The notes: generated from the sequence alone by a model not told the origin. Positions 34,119 to 43,030 are shown, counted from the stretch's first letter. The stretch: DNA of 64,000 nucleotides from Agrobacterium cavarae (GCF_004310285.1 NZ_SISF01000034.1:139890-203889), one strand, 5' to 3'. Program-made: numbers and translations.

Positions 34119-36347
34119 ATGCTGAATAAGAATAAATTGATGACCGGGGTCGTTTTCCCCCTGATGTCGATTGCCATTGCAGTCGAGCCGGCACTTGTGG
34201 CCACCGTTGCGCATGCAGCGCCGATGGCGCAGGTTGAGCAACAGGGAACCCTTTCCAACGGCAACGGAGCCATCATTCTTGCGCAGGCCGAAGCGCCGCC
34301 GAACCCAGAAGAAGAATTGTTGAAGCGCCGCCAGCGCGAGCAGCAGGGCGAGCCCCAGGCTGAGCCGAAGCGCGAGCCTGAGCAGAAGCGTGAGGAAGCC
34401 CCGCAGCGTCCGAAGCGCGAAGCAGCACCTGAACCGCAGGCCGAGCAGCCACAGGAGCGTCCACGCCGCGAAGCAGCACCAGAAGCTGAGGCACCACGCC
34501 CAGAGCGCCCACGCCGTGAAGCCGCCCCAGAGGCAGCGCCGCAGGCCGAACCCGAGCAGCAGCAGGAACGCCCGCGCCGCAAGCCGGCCGCAGAGGCTCA
34601 GCCTGAAGCCGAAGGCCAGCCACGTCCAGAGCGTCCGCGCCGTGACGCTGCTCCCGAAGCCGCGCCACAGGCTGAGTCCGAGCAGCAGCAGGAACGCCCG
34701 CGCCGCAAGCCCGCTGCCGAAGCGCAGCCTGAAGCCGAAGGCAAGCAGCCGCCGAAGCCGGAAGCGCCGGCAGCAAAGCCCGAAGCCCCGGCCGCCAAGC
34801 CTGCGAATGAACCGGCAGCCAATGAGGCTGCACCGGAAAAGCCTGTCAAGCCCGCAAAGCGTCCGGCAGCTCCAGAACCTGCCGAGGGTGCGGCACCGGT
34901 GCCTGCAGAACCGCCGACACCCGGTCGCGCTCCCGCACCGACCGAGCAGCCGAACCCGGCTCCAGGCCAGCAGCCATCCGAGCAGCCACGCCCGCCGCGC
35001 GCGCAAAACGGCGAACCTGCACCAGCCCCTGTTCCGGGTGCGCCCGCAGCGCCACTTGACGGCGCCGCGACTGGCCAGGCACCAGCCGGTGAGCCGGTTC
35101 CAGCCCAGGTCGCAACGCCTCAGACAGAAGCGCCCACGACGACCAAGGAACAGCTGGACAAGGCACGCGCGATAGCCGAGGACCCGTCCAAGTCGGCTGA
35201 TACCGTCGTGCTGCCCGTGGACAAGGGAGCTGCCGTTCTCGACAGCGACAAGGAAGTCTATCGCAGTGGCAACGAGCAGCTTCGCGAACAGCGTCGTCGT
35301 GAACGCGAGCAGGGCCAGGACTTCAAGGTCCCGACCTCGGATGCCGAAGCCCAGGCGGGTGGACGCCGTCACGGACAGCCCGCACCGCAGATCAATATTC
35401 AGAACATCACCAATATCCAGGGTGAGCGCATCGACCGCCGTCCGCAGTTCGATCGTCCCGACGGTGTTCGCGAGTGGCGTCCCCGCGATATGCCGCGCGA
35501 CCGCGACATGGGCGACCGCGTGTTCCTGCAGTTTGGTGACCGCGTCGTGGTGCGTGGCAGTGATGACGACCGCTTCGTCAGCGAAGGCGCGAAGCCCTAC
35601 TATGAGCGCCTTCCTGACGATCGCTACCGCGAAACGATCGAGCGATCCGACGGAACGCAGGTGGTGACGATCCGCAATCGCTATGGTGACGTCATTCAGC
35701 GTTCCCGTATCGACGCCCGCGGTCGCGAGTATGTTCTGTTTTACGCACCGGAACTGGCCGATGAACCTGACCGCGAATACGTCTATCGCGATCCTGGTCT
35801 CGACCTGCCGCCCCTGCGTCTGCGTATCCCCGTCAACGAGTATATCATCGATACGTCGTCTGACGATGACCGCGACTACTATCGCTTCCTTGAACAGCCT
35901 CCGGTAGAGCCCGTCCAGCGCGTTTACTCCATGGATGAGGTCCGCTACTCGGCTCGTGTGCGTGACATGGTGCGTCGTATCGACCTTGACACCATCACCT
36001 TTGCGACCGGCAGTGCCGAAATTCCCATGAGCCAGGCACGCTCGCTGCGCAAGGTTGCCGATGCGATGAACAAGGTGCTTGAAAAGAACCCGGCTGAAAC
36101 CTTCCTGATCGAAGGCCATACCGATGCCGTCGGTTCGGATGAAAGCAACCTTGTGCTCTCTGACGAACGCGCAGAGTCTGTCGCCAAGGTCTTGACCGAA
36201 GTGTACGGCATCCCGCCGGAAAACCTGACGACGCAGGGCTATGGCGAGCGATACCTGAAGGTTCAAACGCTTGGTCCGAACCAGGAGAACCGTCGCGTTA
36301 CCATCCGCCGCATCACGCCGCTAGTGCGCCCGGTCGCGCAGAACTAA
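34119..36347 (+). CDS. OmpA family protein with a long Pro/Ala/Glu/Arg-rich region
   Basis: A 742-residue exported protein. A signal peptide (about 1-33, ending AHA) is followed by a low-complexity region (about 50-345) rich in Pro, Ala, Glu, Gln and Arg, with a 42-residue tandem repeat at about 135-208. The next part (about 370-600) is charged with RDxxDR-rich and aromatic stretches such as DRYRETIERSDGTQV. The OmpA-like peptidoglycan-binding domain (about 625-742) has ITFATGSAEIPMSQARSL, FLIEGHTDAVGSDESN and LTTQGYGERYLKV. It should anchor to the cell wall from the periplasm or outer membrane. The true function is unknown. The minus-strand frame of 751 codons over it is a codon-bias shadow. 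Confidence 0.87.
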   Translation: MLNKNKLMTGVVFPLMSIAIAVEPALVATVAHAAPMAQVEQQGTLSNGNGAIILAQAEAPPNPEEELLKRRQREQQGEPQAEPKREPEQKREEAPQRPKREAAPEPQAEQPQERPRREAAPEAEAPRPERPRREAAPEAAPQAEPEQQQERPRRKPAAEAQPEAEGQPRPERPRRDAAPEAAPQAESEQQQERPRRKPAAEAQPEAEGKQPPKPEAPAAKPEAPAAKPANEPAANEAAPEKPVKPAKRPAAPEPAEGAAPVPAEPPTPGRAPAPTEQPNPAPGQQPSEQPRPPRAQNGEPAPAPVPGAPAAPLDGAATGQAPAGEPVPAQVATPQTEAPTTTKEQLDKARAIAEDPSKSADTVVLPVDKGAAVLDSDKEVYRSGNEQLREQRRREREQGQDFKVPTSDAEAQAGGRRHGQPAPQINIQNITNIQGERIDRRPQFDRPDGVREWRPRDMPRDRDMGDRVFLQFGDRVVVRGSDDDRFVSEGAKPYYERLPDDRYRETIERSDGTQVVTIRNRYGDVIQRSRIDARGREYVLFYAPELADEPDREYVYRDPGLDLPPLRLRIPVNEYIIDTSSDDDRDYYRFLEQPPVEPVQRVYSMDEVRYSARVRDMVRRIDLDTITFATGSAEIPMSQARSLRKVADAMNKVLEKNPAETFLIEGHTDAVGSDESNLVLSDERAESVAKVLTEVYGIPPENLTTQGYGERYLKVQTLGPNQENRRVTIRRITPLVRPVAQN
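34521..34742 (+). repeat. Tandem 126-bp coding repeat in the OmpA protein gene
   Basis: The unit at 34521-34646 recurs from 34647 to about 34742 (second copy partial, in phase). Each encodes AAPEAAPQAE(P/S)EQQQERPRRKPAAEAQ with following EAEG, a 42-codon period. Synonymous differences between copies suggest age rather than a recent duplication. Confidence 0.75.
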
Positions 36348-36369
36348 AATTCGTTCCGATCAACAAGAG

Positions 36370-36406
36370 GGCCCGGAAGCCATCAGCTTCCGGGCCTTTT
36401 CTTTTT
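36370..36406 (+). terminator. Intrinsic terminator after the OmpA-family gene
   Basis: GGCCCGGAAGC (36370-36380) pairs with GCTTCCGGGCC (36386-36396), followed by TTTTCTTTTT. It also separates this gene from the convergent psuG, 14 bases on. Confidence 0.88.
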
Positions 36407-36419
36407 AAGTCCCGGCTGT

Positions 36420-37343
36420 TCAGACGAGTGCGACGGCGATCTCGGCTGCGAGGCGGGCATTGTTGCGCACCAGCGAGATATTGGTGTCGAGGCTGCGGCC
36501 TTCGGTGATCTCGAAAATCTTTGCCAGTAGATAGGGCGTGACCGCCTTGCCAGTGATGTTGTCTTCTTCGGCTGCGGAAAGCGCGCGCTCGATGTAGATC
36601 TCCATCTCGTCACGGCCGATTTCGTCTTCTTCCGGCACCGGGTTAGCGATCAGCATGCCGCCTTCGAGGCCGAACTGTTCGCGGGTTGTCTGGAAGTTTG
36701 CGATCGCTGCCGGGCTGTTGAGCGTCAGCGGGCTTTTGAGGCCCGACGCGCGCGACCAGAAGGCCGGGAATTCTTGCGAGCCATAGGTGACGACCGGAAC
36801 GCCGTTGGTTTCCAGAACCTCAAGCGTCTTCGGCACATCGAGGATCGCCTTTGCGCCTGCGCAGACGACGATGACGCCGGTGCGTGCAAGCTCGGTCAGG
36901 TCGGCCGAGATGTCGAAGCTTTCTTCCGCTCCGCGATGTACGCCCCCGATTCCGCCGGTCGCGAAGACCTTGATCCCGGCATGTTCAGCCGCAATCATGG
37001 TGGCGGCAACCGTGGTTGCACCTGTCCGACGCTCGGCAATCGCGAAAGCGATGTCGGCGCGTGAGACCTTCATGGCATCCTTGGTTTGTGCCAGGGCTTC
37101 CAACTGATCCTTTTCGAGACCGATATGCAGCGTGCCGTGGATGACGGCAATGGTGGCCGGAACCGCGCCGTTGTCACGGATCAGTTTCTCCACGCCTTCA
37201 GCCATGCGGATATTGCCCGGATAGGGCATGCCGTGGGTGATGATCGTGGATTCAAGCGCAACGATCGGCGCGCCGCGCTGCTTGGCGGCGGCAACTTCTT
37301 CCGAATAGACGATCGGCAGGAGCGGGGAGGTGGTCTTGGTCAT
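36420..37343 (-). CDS. psuG: Pseudouridine-5'-phosphate glycosidase
   Basis: PsuG splits pseudouridine 5'-phosphate into uracil and ribose 5-phosphate, the second step of pseudouridine breakdown. The 307-residue product has the family marks ALESTIITHGMPYPGNIRMA (catalytic region), FATGGIGGVHRGAEESFDIS, VCAGAKAILDVPKTLEVLET and GSQEFPAFWSR. Length matches E. coli YeiN (312). It lies 30 bases after psuK on the same strand, giving the kinase-glycosidase order of the pathway. The ATG has a GGAAGAG site. A pseudouridine transporter is not seen nearby. Confidence 0.96.
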   Translation of the reverse strand: MTKTTSPLLPIVYSEEVAAAKQRGAPIVALESTIITHGMPYPGNIRMAEGVEKLIRDNGAVPATIAVIHGTLHIGLEKDQLEALAQTKDAMKVSRADIAFAIAERRTGATTVAATMIAAEHAGIKVFATGGIGGVHRGAEESFDISADLTELARTGVIVVCAGAKAILDVPKTLEVLETNGVPVVTYGSQEFPAFWSRASGLKSPLTLNSPAAIANFQTTREQFGLEGGMLIANPVPEEDEIGRDEMEIYIERALSAAEEDNITGKAVTPYLLAKIFEITEGRSLDTNISLVRNNARLAAEIAVALV

Positions 37344-37373
37344 GGTCTCTTCCAGTTTAATTAAGCGATCTCT

Positions 37374-38312
37374 TCACACCATTTCAGCCTGCGGCACAAG
37401 CGCCAGTGCGGCGGCAAGTGTCTCCGCATTCAATTCGCTGGCCGTTGCAAAAGGAGACTGGACGGTAATGGCAGCCGCGGCGGCACCATGGCGCAAGGCT
37501 TCGGTGATGGGTTTGCCGCTGGCAATGGCGGACAGGTAGCCGGATGCCATGGCATCCCCCGCACCGGTCACATCTTTCACATCCTCGATCAGCGGTGGTG
37601 TCAGCACCGCAGTAGCGTTCTGGTCGAAAGCGACAACGCGTTTGGCGCCACTGGTGATGACGCCGCCGCGTAGGCCGGCCTCTCTCAGCAAAGTCGGCCA
37701 TTGTCTCGCCTCGGTGACATTCTGGCCTGTCAGCGCGCGCGCTTCCGCCTCGTTCATGAACAGCATGTCGATCTCGGCCAATGCGGGCCTCATACGCACG
37801 ACTTTGGCTGGCGAAATGGCAATGGCCGCGAGACGCTTTTCGCAGGCGCGCGCTGCCATTCCGATCGCGCTTAGCGTATCTTCAGGCAGGTTGGCATCGC
37901 AGAGAATGATGTCGGTGGTCTTGATCGCTTCGCGCACGGCGCGGGCTTTGAGGCGACGCGGCGTGAAGAGCTTGTAGAGATCCATATCGGCAATGGCGAT
38001 GACCAGATTGCCGTCGCGCTCCAGGATTGCCGTGTAACTCGGGGTGCTGCGGTCTAGGAAGGTGAAAGGCGTATCTTCGACCCCTGCATCCCGCGCTGCT
38101 GCGGCAACAGTCGCACCATTGCCATCACCGCCACGCGGTGCGATGAGCCTCACCTGGAATCCCAGCCGGGAAAGGTTACGGGCCGCATTGAAACCGCCGC
38201 CGCCGGCTTCCTCCATCCAGGAACCGGGATTGCTTGCCCCTTGCACCGTTTCCGTCTCGATCATGCCGCGCCGGTCAATATGCGCGCCGCCCAGAACGAG
38301 TATTTTCTTCAC
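37374..38312 (-). CDS. psuK: PfkB family carbohydrate kinase, likely pseudouridine kinase
   Basis: The 312-residue product has the ribokinase signatures ASNPGSWMEEAGGGGFNAARNLSRLG near 40 (shown in part) and DVTGAGDAMASGYLSAI near 258, with the catalytic Asp of DxTGAGD. Adjacent psuG makes pseudouridine kinase (EC 2.7.1.83) the best call, but other PfkB members cannot be excluded. A GTG start at 38312 gives the family N-terminus VKKILVLGGAHIDRRG and has AAGGA nine bases upstream; the open frame from 38411 extends 33 codons further upstream. It is divergent from recA. Confidence 0.85.
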   Translation of the reverse strand: MKKILVLGGAHIDRRGMIETETVQGASNPGSWMEEAGGGGFNAARNLSRLGFQVRLIAPRGGDGNGATVAAAARDAGVEDTPFTFLDRSTPSYTAILERDGNLVIAIADMDLYKLFTPRRLKARAVREAIKTTDIILCDANLPEDTLSAIGMAARACEKRLAAIAISPAKVVRMRPALAEIDMLFMNEAEARALTGQNVTEARQWPTLLREAGLRGGVITSGAKRVVAFDQNATAVLTPPLIEDVKDVTGAGDAMASGYLSAIASGKPITEALRHGAAAAAITVQSPFATASELNAETLAAALALVPQAEMV

Positions 38313-38483
38313 GCTGGCCAATCCTTCTTCACGCGACAAACTGCCAAATCCGATTCGGTGTTTTTCAGCTCTTTCCAACTGACCCTTTGGCCGTGGAAAA
38401 TCCTTCAACAAAGAAAAACAAAAGCAGAACGAACGGCTTATCGTTATTTGTTTTCAACGGGCTGATGCGCTGTTGTGGAATGA

Positions 38484-38498
38484 GAACAAAAAGAGTAC
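38484..38498. promoter_or_regulatory. SOS box (LexA operator) upstream of recA
   Basis: GAAC-N7-GTAC at 38484-38498 is one base from the alphaproteobacterial LexA direct repeat GAAC-N7-GAAC. The same patch also contains TTG-N11-CAA (38473-38489), the form first reported for Rhizobium recA. It lies about 60 bases upstream of the recA ATG, where a promoter is expected. Confidence 0.7.
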
Positions 38499-38557
38499 AT
38501 ACAGTCTACACACTGCTTCGTTGCCTGTGCGGCTTCAATAACCTAAAGGTGGTTCAG

Positions 38558-39646
38558 ATGGCACAAAATTCTTTGCGTCTTGTAGAGGACAATTCGGTGG
38601 ATAAAAGCAAGGCACTGGAAGCGGCGCTCTCCCAGATCGAACGTTCGTTCGGCAAGGGATCGATCATGAAGCTCGGTTCCAATGAAAACGTCATCGAGGT
38701 CGAGACCGTTTCGACGGGATCTCTCAGCCTTGATATTGCGCTCGGCATCGGCGGTCTGCCGAAGGGGCGTATCGTTGAAATTTACGGGCCGGAAAGCTCC
38801 GGTAAAACGACCCTGGCACTGCAGACGATTGCAGAAGCCCAGAAGAAGGGCGGCATCTGCGCCTTCGTGGACGCCGAGCACGCGCTCGATCCGATCTATG
38901 CCCGCAAGCTTGGCGTCGATCTTCACAACCTTCTGATTTCGCAGCCCGACACGGGCGAGCAGGCGCTTGAAATTACCGATACGCTGGTGCGCTCCGGTGC
39001 CGTGGACGTGCTGGTGGTCGACTCCGTTGCTGCTCTGACGCCACGTGCTGAAATCGAAGGTGAGATGGGCGACAGCCTGCCGGGTCTCCAGGCCCGTCTG
39101 ATGAGCCAGGCGCTGCGCAAGCTGACCGCATCCATTTCCAAGTCGAAGACCATGGTGATCTTCATCAACCAGATCCGCATGAAGATCGGTGTGATGTTCG
39201 GTTCGCCGGAAACGACGACGGGCGGCAACGCGCTGAAGTTCTACGCCTCGGTTCGTCTCGACATCCGCCGTATCGGCTCGGTCAAGGAGCGTGAAGAGGT
39301 TGTTGGTAACCAGACGCGCGTCAAGGTCGTCAAGAACAAGATGGCGCCTCCCTTCAAGCAGGTCGAATTCGACATCATGTATGGCGAAGGCGTTTCCAAG
39401 ACTGGCGAACTTGTGGATCTCGGCGTGAAGGCCGGCATCGTCGAGAAGTCTGGCGCCTGGTTCTCCTATAACAGCCAGAGGCTGGGGCAGGGGCGTGAGA
39501 ACGCCAAGTCGTTCCTGCGCGACAATCCCGCTGTCGCCAACGAAATCGAAATGGCCCTCCGTCAAAATGCCGGCTTGATCGCTGACCGATTCCTTGAGAA
39601 CGGCGGACCTGAAGCCGATGCGGATGGTGTAGAACCGGACGCATGA
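38558..39646 (+). CDS. recA: Recombinase RecA
   Basis: RecA pairs and exchanges DNA strands and triggers LexA self-cleavage. The 362-residue product has Walker A GPESSGKTTLALQ near 80, VDAEHALDP, loop L1 GDSLPGLQARLMSQALRKL, loop L2 FINQIRMKIGVMFGSPETTTGGN (in part), and an acidic tail. The ATG at 38558 with AGGTGG upstream is chosen; a frame open back to 38234 crosses the psuK start and is not coding. It is regulated by the SOS box at 38484-38498. It is followed by a hairpin, then alaS, the usual alphaproteobacterial order. Confidence 0.98.
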   Translation: MAQNSLRLVEDNSVDKSKALEAALSQIERSFGKGSIMKLGSNENVIEVETVSTGSLSLDIALGIGGLPKGRIVEIYGPESSGKTTLALQTIAEAQKKGGICAFVDAEHALDPIYARKLGVDLHNLLISQPDTGEQALEITDTLVRSGAVDVLVVDSVAALTPRAEIEGEMGDSLPGLQARLMSQALRKLTASISKSKTMVIFINQIRMKIGVMFGSPETTTGGNALKFYASVRLDIRRIGSVKEREEVVGNQTRVKVVKNKMAPPFKQVEFDIMYGEGVSKTGELVDLGVKAGIVEKSGAWFSYNSQRLGQGRENAKSFLRDNPAVANEIEMALRQNAGLIADRFLENGGPEADADGVEPDA

Positions 39647-39697
39647 TTAAACGCTGCCGGGCTTTCTCCGGCATCGTTGCCCATCGTTGATTGATCC

Positions 39698-39726
39698 AAG
39701 GTCGTGCGATCCCGTCGCGCGGCCTT
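39698..39726 (+). terminator. Intrinsic terminator after recA
   Basis: AAGGTCGTGCGA (39698-39709) pairs with TCGCGCGGCCTT (39715-39726), a 12-bp stem with two G-T pairs. TGTCATTTT follows, a loose T tract. Confidence 0.65.
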
Positions 39727-39851
39727 TGTCATTTTGCTGCCTCATTCTGGCAGAGCCCGGCGCTCTTTGGCTGGACAGGCCGGGTGGCGGACGATAAAAG
39801 CCTGTGACTTTTTTATTATCGCTGCGTGAGCGTGGCAATGAAGGACTTCGT

Positions 39852-42515
39852 ATGAGCGGTGTGAATGAAATCCGGTCGACTTTCCTCGACTACTTCAAGA
39901 AGAACGGCCATGAAATTGTGCCATCCAGCCCGCTGGTGCCGCGCAACGACCCGACCCTGATGTTCACCAATGCGGGTATGGTCCAGTTCAAGAACGTCTT
40001 CACCGGTCTTGAGAGCCGTCCTTATTCGAAGGCCGCTTCGTCGCAAAAGTGCGTTCGCGCGGGTGGCAAGCATAACGACCTCGACAATGTCGGTTACACC
40101 GCGCGCCACCACACCTTCTTCGAAATGCTCGGCAACTTTTCTTTCGGTGACTATTTCAAGGAAGAGGCGATCACGCACGCCTGGAACCTGATCACCAAGG
40201 AATTCGGCATCGACAAGAACCGTCTTCTGGTGACGGTCTATCATACCGATGACGAAGCTTTCGACCTTTGGAAGAAGATTGCCGGTTTTTCCGACGATCG
40301 CATCATCCGCATTCCGACGAGCGATAACTTCTGGGCCATGGGCGACACCGGTCCTTGCGGTCCTTGCTCGGAAATCTTCTACGACCACGGCGATCATATC
40401 TGGGGCGGACCTCCTGGCTCTGCCGATGAGGATGGTGACCGGTTCATCGAAATCTGGAACCTCGTCTTCATGCAGTATGAGCAGGTGACGAAGGAAGAGC
40501 GCATCAACCTGCCGCGTCCATCCATCGACACGGGCATGGGCCTTGAGCGCATCTCAGCTCTGCTGCAGGGCAAGCATGATAATTACGATACCGACCTTTT
40601 CCGCGCGCTGATCTCGGCCTCCGTCGAAGCGACCGGCGTTCCGGCTGAAGGCGAGAAGCGCGCAAGCCACCGCGTGATTGCCGATCACCTGCGTTCTTCG
40701 GCATTCCTGATCGCCGATGGTGTTCTGCCGTCGAATGAGGGCCGTGGTTACGTTCTGCGCCGCATCATGCGTCGCGCCATGCGTCATGCCGAGCTTCTGG
40801 GCTCCAAGGAACCGCTGATCTGGAAGCTTCTGCCGACGCTTGTCCAGCAGATGGGCCGCGCCTATCCGGAACTCGTGCGCGCCGAGGCGTTGATCTCCGA
40901 GACGCTGAAGCTTGAAGAAACCCGCTTCCGTAAGACGCTGGAGCGTGGTCTCTCGCTTCTGTCCGACGCCACGTCCGACCTTTCCAAGGGCGGCATGCTG
41001 GACGGCGAGACCGCCTTCAAGCTTTACGATACCTATGGCTTCCCGCTCGATCTGACGCAGGACGCACTGCGCGCCCGCGAAATCGGCGTGGACATTGCCG
41101 GCTTTACCGATGCCATGGAGCGCCAGAAGGCGGAAGCCCGCTCGCACTGGGCCGGTTCCGGCGACAAGGCAACCGAGACCGTCTGGTTCGAGCTGAAGGA
41201 AAAGTTCGGCGCGACCGAGTTCCTTGGCTACGACACTGAGACTGCCGAGGGCGTGGTCCAGGCGATCGTCAAGGATGGCAAGTCGGTCGACGCTGCAGCC
41301 GAAGGCGAGACTGTCCAGATCGTCGTCAACCAGACGCCGTTCTACGGAGAGTCCGGCGGTCAGATGGGCGACACCGGTGTCATCTCCTCCGACAATGGCA
41401 GCGTCACGGTCACCGATACGCAGAAGAAGGGCGAGGGTCTCTTCGTCCATATCGGCAAGGTCGCCAAGGGCGGCGTGAAGCTCGGCGACGCCGTTCAATT
41501 GACAGTCGATCATGATCGCCGATCGCGCCTGCGTGCCAACCACTCCGCAACCCACCTGCTGCACGAAGCGCTTCGCGAGGTTCTCGGAACCCATGTGGCG
41601 CAGAAGGGCTCGCTTGTGGCACCGGAACGTCTGCGCTTCGACGTGTCGCATCCAAAGCCGATGACGGCGGACGAGTTGAAGATCGTTGAGGACATGGCGA
41701 ATGAGATCATTCTCCAGAACTCGCCGGTCGTCACGCGCTTGATGAGCGTGGATGATGCGATTGCAGAAGGCGCGATGGCGCTATTTGGCGAAAAATATGG
41801 CGATGAAGTGCGCGTCGTCTCCATGGGCACCGGTATCCATGGCGCCAAGGCTAACCGGCCTTATTCAGTCGAACTTTGTGGCGGTACGCATGTCTCCGCT
41901 ACGGGACAGATCGGCCTCGTGCGTATCCTTGGCGAAAGTGCCGTTGGTGCGGGCGTGCGCCGCGTCGAAGCGGTCACGGGACCGGGTGCGCTTGCCTATC
42001 TTGCAGAGCAGGATGACCGCGTGAAAACACTTGCCTCGTCGCTTCGCGTGCAGCCAGGCGATGTTATCTCGCGCGTCGAGGGTCTGCTGGATGAGCGCAA
42101 GAAGCTCGAGCGCGAACTGGCTGACGCTCGCCGCAAGCTCGCCATGGGCGGCGGTTCGGCGGAAGGCTCGGCCAGCGATACGAGAGAGGTCGGTGGCGTG
42201 AAGTTCATGGCAAAGGCCATGTCCGGCATCGATGCCAAGGATCTGAAGGGTCTCGCAGACGATGCCAAGACCAATCTGGGCTCTGGCGTGGTGCTGCTGA
42301 TTGCCGTATCCGAGGATGGAAAGGCCAGTGCCGTTGCAGCGGTCACCGAAGACCTGACATCGCGTTTTAGCGCCGTCGATCTGGTGCGTACGGCGTCGGC
42401 TGCTCTCGGCGGCAAGGGTGGCGGTGGACGTCCAGACATGGCGCAGGCTGGTGGCCCCGATGGATCGAAGGCTGATGAAGCCATCGAGGCAGTTGCAGCG
42501 TCGCTCGCGAGCTGA
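39852..42515 (+). CDS. alaS: Alanine--tRNA ligase
   Basis: AlaRS charges tRNA-Ala and edits Ser/Gly errors. The 887-residue product has the class II start SGVNEIRSTFLDYFKKNGHE and FTNAGMVQFK (motif 1), the catalytic segment TGPCGPCSEIFYDHGD, the tRNA part, the editing domain with zinc ligands in NHSATHLLHEAL and LCGGTHVSATGQIG, and the C-terminal DHHA1 oligomerisation region with GKGGGGRPDMAQAGG. The start at 39852 is supported by family alignment; the in-frame 16 codons upstream (39804) are not conserved. It follows recA and ends with its own terminator. Confidence 0.98.
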   Translation: MSGVNEIRSTFLDYFKKNGHEIVPSSPLVPRNDPTLMFTNAGMVQFKNVFTGLESRPYSKAASSQKCVRAGGKHNDLDNVGYTARHHTFFEMLGNFSFGDYFKEEAITHAWNLITKEFGIDKNRLLVTVYHTDDEAFDLWKKIAGFSDDRIIRIPTSDNFWAMGDTGPCGPCSEIFYDHGDHIWGGPPGSADEDGDRFIEIWNLVFMQYEQVTKEERINLPRPSIDTGMGLERISALLQGKHDNYDTDLFRALISASVEATGVPAEGEKRASHRVIADHLRSSAFLIADGVLPSNEGRGYVLRRIMRRAMRHAELLGSKEPLIWKLLPTLVQQMGRAYPELVRAEALISETLKLEETRFRKTLERGLSLLSDATSDLSKGGMLDGETAFKLYDTYGFPLDLTQDALRAREIGVDIAGFTDAMERQKAEARSHWAGSGDKATETVWFELKEKFGATEFLGYDTETAEGVVQAIVKDGKSVDAAAEGETVQIVVNQTPFYGESGGQMGDTGVISSDNGSVTVTDTQKKGEGLFVHIGKVAKGGVKLGDAVQLTVDHDRRSRLRANHSATHLLHEALREVLGTHVAQKGSLVAPERLRFDVSHPKPMTADELKIVEDMANEIILQNSPVVTRLMSVDDAIAEGAMALFGEKYGDEVRVVSMGTGIHGAKANRPYSVELCGGTHVSATGQIGLVRILGESAVGAGVRRVEAVTGPGALAYLAEQDDRVKTLASSLRVQPGDVISRVEGLLDERKKLERELADARRKLAMGGGSAEGSASDTREVGGVKFMAKAMSGIDAKDLKGLADDAKTNLGSGVVLLIAVSEDGKASAVAAVTEDLTSRFSAVDLVRTASAALGGKGGGGRPDMAQAGGPDGSKADEAIEAVAASLAS

Positions 42516-42573
42516 TCTCGTTCAAGGTCGTGGGAAAGCAGCTGAGCTGCCCTGCGTTTGATTGCTGACATTC

Positions 42574-42612
42574 AAGGGCCGGAACTTCGAAGACGAGGTT
42601 CCGGCCCTTTCT
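42574..42612 (+). terminator. Intrinsic terminator after alaS
   Basis: AAGGGCCGGAAC (42574-42585) pairs with GTTCCGGCCCTT (42598-42609), then TTCTATT. The stem has 12 bp. Confidence 0.85.
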
Positions 42613-42636
42613 ATTCCAGTCATCGGTTCACGACCC

Positions 42637-42930
42637 TATAATGACAGCGTGATGGCGTACTGGTAGCTTTCGAGTGATTATGTCGTCGTGCGTTTGTGGT
42701 GGAGGGCAGGATGAGACGTCGACGTGTTTTGTTTCGCCCTCACGGGCCGCTCCAGAGCGTCGGACCGATCGAACCGCATTCGCGTTGCAGTCCGATGATC
42801 GCGCGCTGGGTGACGACGCAGGGGAACTGGGCGTATCGATGACGGTTCGATGTCTTGGCAGCTGACCGGCTACCCGCATGATGCTGTCTTCTCCAACCTG
42901 ACCCTCCCTCGCGGGAGGGTTTCTTTTTGG
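42637..42930 (+). ncRNA. Candidate small RNA between alaS and the 62-residue gene
   Basis: A perfect TATAAT box at 42637-42642 sits just downstream of the alaS terminator, in a GC-rich genome where such boxes are rare; the -35 is poor. An intrinsic terminator (ACCCTCCC, TCGC, GGGAGGGT, TTCTTTTT at 42901-42928) closes the stretch with no gene ending there. Together they outline a transcript of about 280 bases with no recognisable protein. It is not like RNase P, tmRNA, 6S or SRP RNA. It could also be a short unrecognised gene or a chance pairing of signals. Confidence 0.35.
42901..42928 (+). terminator. Unassigned intrinsic terminator
   Basis: ACCCTCCC (42901-42908), TCGC loop and GGGAGGGT (42913-42920), then TTCTTTTT. 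It ends no known gene; the nearest upstream plus-strand gene, alaS, already has its own terminator. Confidence 0.8.
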
Positions 42931-42944
42931 CTTGGAGCGCCGTG

Positions 42945-43030
42945 CGTCCTACTGGAGGCACCAAGGACGCTCTGTCTTCTTTGATCTAGGCATCGTGCTT
43001 TAGGAACCGGTGCGATCCCATCCGCATTGT
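42945..43030. repeat. Rhizobial-type intergenic repeat, copy 2
   Basis: AAGGACG, 8 bases, TCTTTGATC at 42963-42986 repeats the motif at 3018-3041, with matching flanks (CCTACTGGA against CCCTATTGGA before it, GGCATCGTG against AGCATTGTG after). Reverse-strand translations through both copies share CLDQRR peptides, which explains two unreal ORFs across them. Confidence 0.55.

Noticed and set aside
34011..36266. 751-codon open frame on the minus strand over the OmpA-family gene
   Set aside because: It mirrors the GC-rich third positions of a real gene; product is Arg/Leu/Cys-rich low complexity with no domain, and the plus frame has signal and OmpA domains.
38234..38557. N-terminal extension of recA by 108 codons
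   Set aside because: It crosses the psuK start and the SOS box; RecA homologues begin at the ATG at 38558.
42674..42865. 63-codon frame with GTG start in the alaS downstream gap
   Set aside because: Odd composition, no ribosome site, and no family; the stretch fits a small RNA better.
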